From Stenotrophomonas lactitubi (lineage in GTDB: Bacteria; Pseudomonadota; Gammaproteobacteria; Xanthomonadales; Xanthomonadaceae): 64,000 nucleotides of DNA. Positions 50,875 to 58,344 of this stretch are shown here, in pieces. Position 1 is the stretch's first letter. Each line of letters begins with the position of its first letter. The position numbers and the translations under genes are program-made. The notes below the pieces were generated by a model. That model ran no database searches, was not told the origin of the DNA, and saw nothing but the letters and a program-made list of their open reading frames with translations. The stretch lies in contig NZ_PHQX01000001.1 of NCBI RefSeq assembly GCF_002803515.1, forward strand, positions 124,001 through 188,000, in the 5' to 3' direction.

Positions 50875-51762
50875 ATGATCTATTTCCACGACATCGACCC
50901 CATCGCCCTCTCGTTGGGACCGATCAAGGTGCACTGGTACGGCATCATGTACCTGCTCGGCTTCACCGCCGCCTGGCTGCTGGGGCGCAAGCGGATCGCC
51001 GACGGGCGCCTGCCGGGCGTCGATGCCAACGGCTTCTCCGACCTGCTGTTCTACGCCATGCTCGGCGTGGTGCTGGGCGGCCGCATCGGCTACATGCTGT
51101 TCTATGCGCTGGGTGATTTCCTGCACAACCCGCTGCTGCTGTTCAAGGTGTGGGACGGCGGCATGAGCTTCCACGGTGGCCTGCTGGGCGTGATCGCCGC
51201 CTGCTGGTGGTGGTCGCGCAAGCACGCGCTGCACTTCTTCGACACCATGGATTTCATGGCGCCGCTGGTGCCGCTGGGCCTGGGTTTTGGCCGCATCGGC
51301 AACTTCATCGGTGCCGAACTGTGGGGCAAGTACACCGACGGCAGCTGGGGCGTGGTGTTCCCGTCCGGCCTGCCGGCGCCGCTGAACCAGCTTGACCACG
51401 CCACCCTGCAGTCGCAGTTCGCCAGCGGTGCGCTCAACCAGTTCGCCCGCCATCCGTCGCAGTTGTATGAAGCGCTGCTGGAAGGGCTGGTGATGTTCGT
51501 GGTGCTGTGGACGGTGTCGGCCAAGCCGCGCCATCGCTATCTCATCGGCGGCCTGTTCGCGCTGCTGTACGGCATCTTCCGCTTCGCCGTCGAGTTCGTG
51601 CGCATGCCCGACAACGGCGTCTATGTGGCGTTCGGCTGGCTGACCAAGGGCCAGATCCTGTGCGTGCCGCTGATCGCCTTCGGCCTGGTGCTGCTGGTGA
51701 TGTCGCGCCGCGCGCCGGTGCTGCAGCCGCAGCCGCTGGTGGTGGCGGAGGGCAAGGCGTGA
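50875..51762 (+). CDS. lgt: Prolipoprotein diacylglyceryl transferase
   Basis: This 295-residue membrane enzyme transfers diacylglycerol to the lipobox Cys of prolipoproteins. Signatures are [12 protein letters not shown], the family signature [15 protein letters not shown], and [14 protein letters not shown]. About seven helices are visible. It starts the lgt-thyA-folA unit; the GTG of thyA overlaps its stop. AAGGCGCCC precedes the ATG, and TAGAAT at 50843-50848 may be a -10 element. Confidence 0.97.
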   Translation: MIYFHDIDPIALSLGPIKVHWYGIMYLLGFTAAWLLGRKRIADGRLPGVDANGFSDLLFYAMLGVVLGGRIGYMLFYALGDFLHNPLLLFKVWDGGMSFHGGLLGVIAACWWWSRKHALHFFDTMDFMAPLVPLGLGFGRIGNFIGAELWGKYTDGSWGVVFPSGLPAPLNQLDHATLQSQFASGALNQFARHPSQLYEALLEGLVMFVVLWTVSAKPRHRYLIGGLFALLYGIFRFAVEFVRMPDNGVYVAFGWLTKGQILCVPLIAFGLVLLVMSRRAPVLQPQPLVVAEGKA

Positions 51763-52553
51763 AGGCCTACCTGGACCTGCTCTCGCACGTGCTCGAACAC
51801 GGCGCGGAGAAGAGCGACCGCACCGGCACCGGCACCCGCAGCGTGTTCGGCTGGCAGATGCGCTTCAACCTCAACGACGGCTTTCCGCTGGTCACCACCA
51901 AGAAGCTGCACCTGCGCTCGATCATCCACGAGCTGCTGTGGTTCCTGAAGGGCGATACCAACATCGGTTACCTCAAGGACAACCAGGTGCGCATCTGGGA
52001 CGAGTGGGCCGACGACAACGGCGACCTCGGCCCGGTGTACGGCAAGCAGTGGCGCAGCTGGGCCACGGCCGACGGAGGCAGCATCGACCAGATGCAGTGG
52101 CTGGTGGACGAGATCAAGCGCAACCCGGATTCACGGCGGCTGGTGGTCAGTGCCTGGAACGTGGGCGAGCTCTCGCAGATGGCGCTGATGCCGTGCCACA
52201 ACCTGTTCCAGTTCTACGTGGTGGACGGCAAGCTCAGCTGCCAGCTGTACCAGCGCAGTGGCGACATCTTCCTCGGCGTGCCGTTCAACATCGCCAGCTA
52301 CGCACTGCTGACCCATATGGTGGCGCAGGCCACTGGCCTGGGCGTGGGCGATTTCGTGCACACGCTGGGCGATGCGCACCTGTATTCGAACCACTTCGAG
52401 CAGGCCCGCGAGCAGCTGTCGCGTGAGCCGCGCGCGCTGCCGACGCTGTGGTTGAACCCGGAGGTGACCGATCTGTTCGGCTTCCAGTTCGACGACATCC
52501 GCATCGACGGCTACGATCCGCATCCGGCGATCAAGGCGCCGGTGGCGGTATGA
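51759..52553 (+). CDS. thyA: Thymidylate synthase
   Basis: This 264-residue enzyme methylates dUMP with methylene-THF. It has the same length as E. coli ThyA, and Cys146 is the nucleophile in [12 protein letters not shown]. Other conserved segments are [17 protein letters not shown] and [15 protein letters not shown]. The GTG start overlaps the lgt stop, and the stop overlaps the folA start (TATGAG). This coupling supplies thymidylate and the dihydrofolate recycling enzyme together. Confidence 0.98.
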   Translation: MKAYLDLLSHVLEHGAEKSDRTGTGTRSVFGWQMRFNLNDGFPLVTTKKLHLRSIIHELLWFLKGDTNIGYLKDNQVRIWDEWADDNGDLGPVYGKQWRSWATADGGSIDQMQWLVDEIKRNPDSRRLVVSAWNVGELSQMALMPCHNLFQFYVVDGKLSCQLYQRSGDIFLGVPFNIASYALLTHMVAQATGLGVGDFVHTLGDAHLYSNHFEQAREQLSREPRALPTLWLNPEVTDLFGFQFDDIRIDGYDPHPAIKAPVAV

Positions 52554-53050
52554 GTACGATGAAGCTGTCGATGGTGGTAGCACTGGATCGCAATCGTGGC
52601 ATCGGCCAGGGCAATGCCATGCCCTGGCACCTGCCGGACGACTTCAAGCACTTCAAGGCGCTGACCCTGGGCAAACCGATCCTGATGGGGCGCAAGACCG
52701 CCGAATCGATCGGACGGGTGCTGCCGGGGCGGACCAACCTGGTGCTGACCCGCAGCGGCCAGGTGCCGTTCAAGGGCATGCGTGCGGTGGCCTCGCTGGA
52801 CGAGGCGCGGGCCATTGCCGAAGGCGAAGGTGCCAGCGAGCTGTGCATCATCGGCGGTGGTGAGATCTTCCATCAGCTGCTGGACCAGGCCAGCGACCTG
52901 TATCTGACCTGGGTGGATGCCAAAGTGCCGGCCGACACCCATTTCCCCGAGGTGGACGCGCAGGACTGGCAGGAAGCGAGCAGCGAGCCGCACCCGGCTG
53001 ACGAACGCCACGCCTACGCCTTCCGCTTCGTGCATTACGTGCGCCGTTGA
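52550..53050 (+). CDS. folA: Dihydrofolate reductase
   Basis: This 166-residue enzyme reduces dihydrofolate with NADPH and is the trimethoprim target. Key residues are the Met20-loop segment [16 protein letters not shown] with acidic Asp31 at the catalytic site, [11 protein letters not shown], and CIIGGGEIF. The start overlaps thyA by 4 nt. It completes the thymidylate cycle. A facing SMAG dimer follows before the convergent DUF1287 gene. Confidence 0.97.
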   Translation: MSTMKLSMVVALDRNRGIGQGNAMPWHLPDDFKHFKALTLGKPILMGRKTAESIGRVLPGRTNLVLTRSGQVPFKGMRAVASLDEARAIAEGEGASELCIIGGGEIFHQLLDQASDLYLTWVDAKVPADTHFPEVDAQDWQEASSEPHPADERHAYAFRFVHYVRR

Positions 53051-53062
53051 TCGCGGAGTCCG

Positions 53063-53085
53063 GTAGAGCCGAGCCATGCTCGGCT
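53063..53085 (+). repeat. SMAG repeat
   Basis: GTAGAGCCGAGC-CAT-GCTCGGCT. With 53108-53130 it forms a facing dimer between convergent folA and the DUF1287 gene. Confidence 0.88.
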
Positions 53086-53107
53086 GCTGTTGGCGGACAC
53101 AAATCGC

Positions 53108-53130
53108 AGCCGAGCATGGCTCGGCTCTAC
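53108..53130 (-). repeat. SMAG repeat, inverted
   Basis: Reverse partner of 53063-53085 with a 22-nt spacer. The dimer could terminate both convergent operons. Confidence 0.88.
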
Positions 53131-53143
53131 AGCACCGCCTCAC

Positions 53144-53782
53144 TCACGGCATGCGGTAGTGCCCGATGATCGCGTGCTGGAACAGCAGGTTCTCTTCCCG
53201 CGTACCACGCGCGATGTTGTGCAGCACCAGCGGCGTGCCGTCGGCCAGGCGCCGGTCGGAGACGATGCCCACGTGCAGCAGGCCGTTGCCGTTGAGCTTC
53301 CAGGCCACGATGTCGCCGGCAGCGAAGTCGCTGGCGCGCGCACTGATCGGTTGCTGCCAGCCCTGGCGATCAAACCAGCGCATCAGGTTGGGCACGCGCC
53401 GATGGTCGATGTTCCGATCCGGCCGCGACAGGCCCCACAGCGCTGGATAGGCGCTGAAATCAGCGCGCATGTCTTCGTTGACGCGGACCTGCAGGTCCAG
53501 CCCCTGCGTACGCAGGGCGCGTATCACCACGTCAGTGCATACGCCGCGATCAGCGGGCACGTCGCCAGCGGGGTAGGCCAGTACCTGATAGGCCGGGTCG
53601 TAGCGCGTGGTGACGCCGATCTGCGCGCGGGCGGCAGCGACCAGCGGTGGTGAAGGTGTCGGTGCAGGGGCGGCGGACTTGTCGGCGCCGGCGGTCGCTG
53701 GCGACGACGTGGGCTGGCAGCCGCTGGCCAGGGCCAGCGTCAGCAGCAGCACCGTCCATGGTGCGCGGTTGCCTGGCTTCAT
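53144..53782 (-). CDS. DUF1287 family lipoprotein
   Basis: This 212-residue protein has a type II signal peptide with lipobox LASGC, then a Pro/Ala spacer. The DUF1287 core shows ARAQIGVTTRYDPAYQVLAY, then CTDVVIRALRTQGLDLQ with an invariant Cys, RRVPNLMRWFDRQG and LHVGIVSDRR with His. The Cys/His arrangement suggests an NlpC/P60-like papain-fold hydrolase. It overlaps apaH by 4 nt and is the last gene of the lptD-to-apaH operon, so it may be an envelope enzyme. Confidence 0.85.
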   Translation of the reverse strand: MKPGNRAPWTVLLLTLALASGCQPTSSPATAGADKSAAPAPTPSPPLVAAARAQIGVTTRYDPAYQVLAYPAGDVPADRGVCTDVVIRALRTQGLDLQVRVNEDMRADFSAYPALWGLSRPDRNIDHRRVPNLMRWFDRQGWQQPISARASDFAAGDIVAWKLNGNGLLHVGIVSDRRLADGTPLVLHNIARGTREENLLFQHAIIGHYRMP

Positions 53783-54804
53783 GCCGAAGGAGGCGTGCCG
53801 TTGTTGTTGCCGCCACCGCCGCCACCGCCACCGCCACCACGGCGGCGGCGCCGACGTGGACCACGGTTGCCGGGCGCACCAGCCGTTGCAGCGTTGCCGT
53901 TGCCCTGGCTGTTGTCCTTGCCTTGCCCTGCCGCGCGCTCATGTGCAGGCCGTGCAGGCGGCCGCGCGTTGGCGACCGGTGCCGGCACGTCACGTCCCGG
54001 TACCTGCACCACACGCAGTTCATCGGTGTCGAGCTGGATCGCGGTGAGCTTGCCGCCCCACACCGCGCCGGTGTCGATCGCGTGGATGCCCTGGGTGATG
54101 GTCAGGCCGAGCGCGGACCAATGGCCACAGACCACCTTCAGGTCGCGCTCGACCCGGCCCGGCACTTCGAACCAGGGATACAGCCCCTGTTCCTGGGTGC
54201 CCGGTGTGCCCTTGTCCTCGATGCCGATACGGCCGCGCGAGGTGCAGTAGCGCATGCGCGTCAGCACGTTGATGATCGCCCGCGAGCGCTCGTAGCCGGT
54301 CAGGTTCGGCGCCCAGCTGGGCTTGTCGCCGTACATGTTGCGGAACAGCTTGCGGTAGCCGGCGCCGTGCAGCTGCACTTCCACTTCGGCCGCATGCTTT
54401 TCGGCCATCTGCGTGGTCCACTTCGGCGCCAGGCCGGCATGCACCATCATCCAGCCAAGCTCACGGTCCACGTGCACCAGTTTCTGCAGGCGCAGCCAGT
54501 CCAGCAGCACGTCACGGTCTTCGGCCTGGACGATGCGCAGCAGGTCCGGGTTGACCTTGCGCTGTTCCTCTTCGGTGCGCGCACCGACGGCCAGCAGCGA
54601 AAGGTCGTGGTTGCCGAGCACCACCACGCTGTGTTCGCGCAGCGAATGCACCAGCCGCAGCGTTTCCAGCGACTGTCCGCCGCGGTTGACCAGGTCGCCG
54701 CAGAACCACAGGGTGTCCTGCGCCGGATCGAACCGGATCTTTTCCAGCAGGCGCTGGGTTACGTCATAGCAGCCTTGCAGGTCGCCGATCGCCCATACAC
54801 TCAT
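53779..54804 (-). CDS. apaH: Symmetrical bis(5'-nucleosyl)-tetraphosphatase with Arg/Gly-rich C-terminal extension
   Basis: This 341-residue enzyme splits Ap4A into two ADP and also removes Np4 RNA caps. Metallophosphoesterase motifs are AIGDLQGCYDV, FCGDLVNRGGQS, VVLGNHDLSLLA and the VCGHWSALG/THE-like region. The usual ApaH is about 280 residues. Here about 60 extra residues follow the catalytic domain and end in basic and Gly-rich runs (GPRRRRRRGGGGG, then NNNGTPPSA). This RGG-like tail could bind RNA. The gene follows apaG by 15 nt. Confidence 0.95.
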   Translation of the reverse strand: MSVWAIGDLQGCYDVTQRLLEKIRFDPAQDTLWFCGDLVNRGGQSLETLRLVHSLREHSVVVLGNHDLSLLAVGARTEEEQRKVNPDLLRIVQAEDRDVLLDWLRLQKLVHVDRELGWMMVHAGLAPKWTTQMAEKHAAEVEVQLHGAGYRKLFRNMYGDKPSWAPNLTGYERSRAIINVLTRMRYCTSRGRIGIEDKGTPGTQEQGLYPWFEVPGRVERDLKVVCGHWSALGLTITQGIHAIDTGAVWGGKLTAIQLDTDELRVVQVPGRDVPAPVANARPPARPAHERAAGQGKDNSQGNGNAATAGAPGNRGPRRRRRRGGGGGGGGGGNNNGTPPSA

Positions 54805-54819
54805 CGTTCGGCCTCCGTG

Positions 54820-55203
54820 TCAGTGCAGGGTGCGCGGGATGGCCAGCACGAAGGGTGCGACCGGCGCGGCGAATTCGGTGCCATCGTCGGCCACCATGTC
54901 GTAATGGCCCTGCATCGTGCCGTGCTCGGTGCCGAGCATGACACCTGAGGTGTAATGGAAGTCTTCACCCGGACGCAGGCGCGGCTGTTCGCCGATCACG
55001 CCATCGCCATCGACATGCTCGACGCGGCCGTTGGCATCGGTGATGCGCCAATGGCGTGCGACCAGGCGCGCAGCAACGCGGCCCTGGTTGTGGATGCGGA
55101 TCGTATAGGCGAACGCATAGCGACCGTCTTCCGGTGCGGATTGGTCGTCGAGGAAGCGCGGTGCGACTTCGACGGAGATGGCGTAAACGTCAGCGTCTTC
55201 CAT
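54820..55203 (-). CDS. apaG: ApaG (DUF525) protein
   Basis: This 127-residue protein has the ApaG fold: [59 protein letters not shown] and [10 protein letters not shown]. It equals the usual length. ATG 55203 ([13 protein letters not shown]) aligns with Xanthomonas ApaG; an earlier ATG at 55227 is not supported by homology. ApaG binds Co/Mg and is genetically linked to ApaH and KsgA. Its biochemical role remains open. Confidence 0.93.
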   Translation of the reverse strand: MEDADVYAISVEVAPRFLDDQSAPEDGRYAFAYTIRIHNQGRVAARLVARHWRITDANGRVEHVDGDGVIGEQPRLRPGEDFHYTSGVMLGTEHGTMQGHYDMVADDGTEFAAPVAPFVLAIPRTLH

Positions 55204-55216
55204 ACCAGCAGTGTAA

Positions 55217-56020
55217 TCAGGAGGCATTGGCCAAAGCGATGAATTCAGCCACGTCCAGCTGTTCGGCGCGGGCATCGGGACGCACGCCGGCGGCCACGAA
55301 CTGCTCGGCGCTGACCACGTTGTTCAGGGCATTGCGCAGGGTCTTGCGGCGTTGGCCGAAGGCGGCCCTGACCACGTCGGCGAAGCGCTTGTGGTCCTTG
55401 ATGTTGATGGTGGCCGGGTCACGCGGTATCAGACGCACCACGGCCGAATCGACCTTCGGTGGCGGCCTGAACGCACCCGGCGGCACCACGAACAGCGAGG
55501 TCACCTCGCAGTAGGCCTGCAGCATCACGCTGAGGCGGCCGAACACCTTGCTGCCGGGACCGGCGGCCATGCGATCGACCACTTCCTTCTGCAGCATGAA
55601 GTGCATGTCGGAAATCACCGCAGCGTGTTCCAGCGCATGGAACAGGATCGGCGAGGAAATGTTGTAGGGCAGGTTGCCGACCAGGCGGATCGGCTGGCCA
55701 TCGGCAAGCTCGGTGAAGTCCACCCGCAGCACATCGCGGTTGACGATGGTCAACTCGCCCAGCGGTTCGGCGGCCGCGGTCAACGGCGCGATCAGGTCGC
55801 GGTCGAACTCGATCACCGTCATCTTCGGGTGCACGCGCAGCAGCGGCAGGGTGATCGCACCCTGGCCCGGGCCGATCTCGACCAGGCGGTCGCCGTCCCT
55901 GGGATTGACCGCCATCACGATCTTGTCGATGTAGTAGCGGTCGGCAAGGAAGTGCTGGCCGAGCTGCTTCTTGGCCGGGGCGGAAAACACCGGGCCGGAG
56001 GGGGAATGCGGGGAAGTCAT
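55217..56020 (-). CDS. ksgA: 16S rRNA dimethyladenosine transferase
   Basis: This 267-residue enzyme dimethylates two adjacent adenosines near the 3' end of 16S rRNA; loss gives kasugamycin resistance. It has [19 protein letters not shown], the SAM motif [15 protein letters not shown], the catalytic [11 protein letters not shown], and [14 protein letters not shown]. Start ATG 56020 overlaps the stop of pdxA by 4 nt. ApaG follows after 13 nt. Confidence 0.97.
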   Translation of the reverse strand: MTSPHSPSGPVFSAPAKKQLGQHFLADRYYIDKIVMAVNPRDGDRLVEIGPGQGAITLPLLRVHPKMTVIEFDRDLIAPLTAAAEPLGELTIVNRDVLRVDFTELADGQPIRLVGNLPYNISSPILFHALEHAAVISDMHFMLQKEVVDRMAAGPGSKVFGRLSVMLQAYCEVTSLFVVPPGAFRPPPKVDSAVVRLIPRDPATINIKDHKRFADVVRAAFGQRRKTLRNALNNVVSAEQFVAAGVRPDARAEQLDVAEFIALANAS

Positions 56021-56997
56021 GTGCTCAGTGTACGTTGCCGCGCCAGCCGCGCACACAGCGTCGTGGCGGCCTGCAGGCTGGAAGGATCGGCAACGCCGCG
56101 GCCGGCAAGATCCAGCGCGGTGCCGTGGTCCACCGCCACGCGCGGGTAGGGCAGGCCCAGGGTCAGGTTCACCGCCTGCTCGAAGCCGGAGTACTTCAGC
56201 ACCGGCAGGCCCTGGTCGTGGTACATGGCCAGCACGGTGTCGAAGCCGGCCAGCTTGGCCGGCAGGAACGCGGTATCGGCCGGCAGCGGGCCGATCAGGT
56301 CCATGCCCTCGCTGCGCAGGCGCTGCAGCAGCGGGATGACCAGATCCAGTTCCTCGCGACCGAGGTGGCCGTCTTCGCCGGCATGCGGGTTCAGGCCAAG
56401 CACGGCGATGCGCGGTGCGGCCAGGCCGAACTCGCGGCGCAGCGCGGCATGCACGGTGCGCAGGGTGTGTTCCAGGCCGGGGGCGGTGATCGCATCGGCG
56501 ACCTCACGCAGCGGCAGGTGGGTTGTGGCCAGGGCAACGCGGACGATGTCGTTGGCCAGCATCATCACCACCTTCACTCCGGCCTGGTCGGCCAGCAGTT
56601 CGGTGGTGCCGCTGTAGGCGATGCCGCCCTGGTTGATCACCGCCTTGTGCACCGGGCCGGTCACCACGCCGTGCAGCTCACCGGACAGGCAGGCCTGGCC
56701 AGCACCCAGCAGGGCAGCAATCACTGCGCCTGCGTTGGCAGGGTCGGTATGGCCAAAACGGCTGGGGGTGCGGTTGGCGACGGCGCGCAGGCGCAGGTCG
56801 CCGGGGACGCGGGCATGCGCGCCCTCGGGCAGCAGTTGCAGGGGCAGGTTCAGCGCGGCAGCGGCCGCGCGCAGGGTGTCCGGATCGGCGAATGCCAGCA
56901 GCCGGCAATCATCGCGCGGCTGCTGGACCAGTCGGACACACAGCTCCGGGCCGATCCCGGCGGGCTCGCCCGGTACCAGAGCGAGCTCGGGGAGCAT
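56017..56997 (-). CDS. pdxA: 4-hydroxythreonine-4-phosphate dehydrogenase
   Basis: This 326-residue enzyme oxidises 4-phosphohydroxy-threonine in pyridoxal-phosphate biosynthesis. Signatures are the start LALVPGEPAGIGPELC, metal-ligand His in VTGPVHKAVI, GLNPHAGEDGHLG and AMYHDQGLPVLKY. It starts 3 nt after surA and overlaps ksgA. The order surA-pdxA-ksgA-apaG-apaH is the same as in E. coli. Confidence 0.97.
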   Translation of the reverse strand: MLPELALVPGEPAGIGPELCVRLVQQPRDDCRLLAFADPDTLRAAAAALNLPLQLLPEGAHARVPGDLRLRAVANRTPSRFGHTDPANAGAVIAALLGAGQACLSGELHGVVTGPVHKAVINQGGIAYSGTTELLADQAGVKVVMMLANDIVRVALATTHLPLREVADAITAPGLEHTLRTVHAALRREFGLAAPRIAVLGLNPHAGEDGHLGREELDLVIPLLQRLRSEGMDLIGPLPADTAFLPAKLAGFDTVLAMYHDQGLPVLKYSGFEQAVNLTLGLPYPRVAVDHGTALDLAGRGVADPSSLQAATTLCARLARQRTLST

Positions 56998-57000
56998 GGC

Positions 57001-58344
57001 TCAGGACTGCGGAGGCGTGGCGGTATTTTCCGCCCGGTCACCGCTGCGGAAGCTGACGAAGGCTTCGCCACGCAGCTCCTGCAGGAAGCGGTTGTACTCG
57101 TCTTCCAGCTTGCGGCGACCGATGGTCTCGCGGACCTGGGCGCGCTGGTTGTCACTGCCGACATCGGTCTGGCGGGTGCCCACGCGCTGCACGATGTGCC
57201 AGCCCGCATCGGTGCGGAACGGCTGGCTGACGCCGCCGTCCTGGATGCCTGCCACCTGCTGGCCGAAGGCCGGGCCGAATGCGTCGGCCGGGAACCAGCC
57301 CAGATCGCCGCCCTGGCCCTTGCTGTTGGTGTCCTCGGACGATTCCTTGGCCACCTGCTGGAAGTCGGCACCGCCGGCAATGCGGGCGCGCAGGGTATCG
57401 ATCTTGGCCTTGGCGGCCGCGTCGGACTGTGCATCGTCCACGCGCACCAGGATATGGCGGCCGTGGTACTCGGTGACGGTGTGGGTGCCTGCCGCCGCGC
57501 TGGCGTCACGCACTTCCACCAGCTTCAGCAGCTGGAAGCCGCTCGGGCCGCGGATCGGGCCAACCACTTCGCCAGCCTTCATCTGCTGCATCGTCTGTGC
57601 GAACGCCGCCGGGATTTCATCCAGGGTGCGCCAGCCAAGGTCGCCGCCTTCCAGTGCATTGGGGCTGTCGGAATAGCGCACGGCCGCCGCATTGAAGTCC
57701 AGTTCGCCCTTGTCCAGCAGCTCCTTCACGCCGTCGGCCTTCTTCTGGCCGGTGGCGATCTGCTCGGCAGTGGCGCCGTCGGGCAGGGCGACCAGGATGT
57801 GCGCCAAGTGGAATTGGTTGCCGGCATCGGCCTGCTGCTTCAGGGCCGCATCGACCTCGCCTTCGCTGACGCTGATGCGGCTCTGCGCAAAGCTCTGGCG
57901 CAGGCGCTGCACGGTGATCTCGTCACGCACCGAGGCGCGGAAATCGTTGAAATCGATGCCGTCATGGGCCAGACGCTGACGCAGGGCATCCAGGGTCGAA
58001 CCGTTCTGCTGGGCGATGGCATTCATCGCCTGGGTCAGTTCCTGGTCGCCGACATGGATACCGCTGCCCTGCGCACGGGCCACCTGCAGCTTGACCAGCA
58101 CCAGGCGCTCGAGCACCTGGCGGCTGAGCACGTCATCAGGGGGCAGCTGGGCCTCGCGGCCGGCGTACTGCGCCTTGATGTTGGCGATCGCACGCTGGAG
58201 CTCGCTCTGCAGGATCACGTCCTCATCGACGACAGCAGCGATGCGGTCCAACGGCTGGGCCTCCTGCGCAATGACCTGCAGGGGGGCGGACACGCTGGAC
58301 ACCGCCAGAAGCGATGCGAGGAGAACGGGGAAGCTCTTGGTCAT
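57001..58344 (-). CDS. surA: Periplasmic chaperone / peptidyl-prolyl isomerase SurA
   Basis: This 447-residue protein has a signal peptide (to about residue 26) and an N-terminal chaperone core including DRIAAVVDEDVILQSELQRA. Two parvulin domains follow (LAHILVALPDGATAEQI near residue 180 and YHGRHILVRVDDAQSDAAAK near residue 290) and a C-terminal helix (EDEYNRFLQELRGEAFVSF). SurA escorts outer-membrane proteins such as LptD to the BAM complex. It is co-directional with and overlaps lptD by 4 nt. Confidence 0.97.
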   Translation of the reverse strand: MTKSFPVLLASLLAVSSVSAPLQVIAQEAQPLDRIAAVVDEDVILQSELQRAIANIKAQYAGREAQLPPDDVLSRQVLERLVLVKLQVARAQGSGIHVGDQELTQAMNAIAQQNGSTLDALRQRLAHDGIDFNDFRASVRDEITVQRLRQSFAQSRISVSEGEVDAALKQQADAGNQFHLAHILVALPDGATAEQIATGQKKADGVKELLDKGELDFNAAAVRYSDSPNALEGGDLGWRTLDEIPAAFAQTMQQMKAGEVVGPIRGPSGFQLLKLVEVRDASAAAGTHTVTEYHGRHILVRVDDAQSDAAAKAKIDTLRARIAGGADFQQVAKESSEDTNSKGQGGDLGWFPADAFGPAFGQQVAGIQDGGVSQPFRTDAGWHIVQRVGTRQTDVGSDNQRAQVRETIGRRKLEDEYNRFLQELRGEAFVSFRSGDRAENTATPPQS

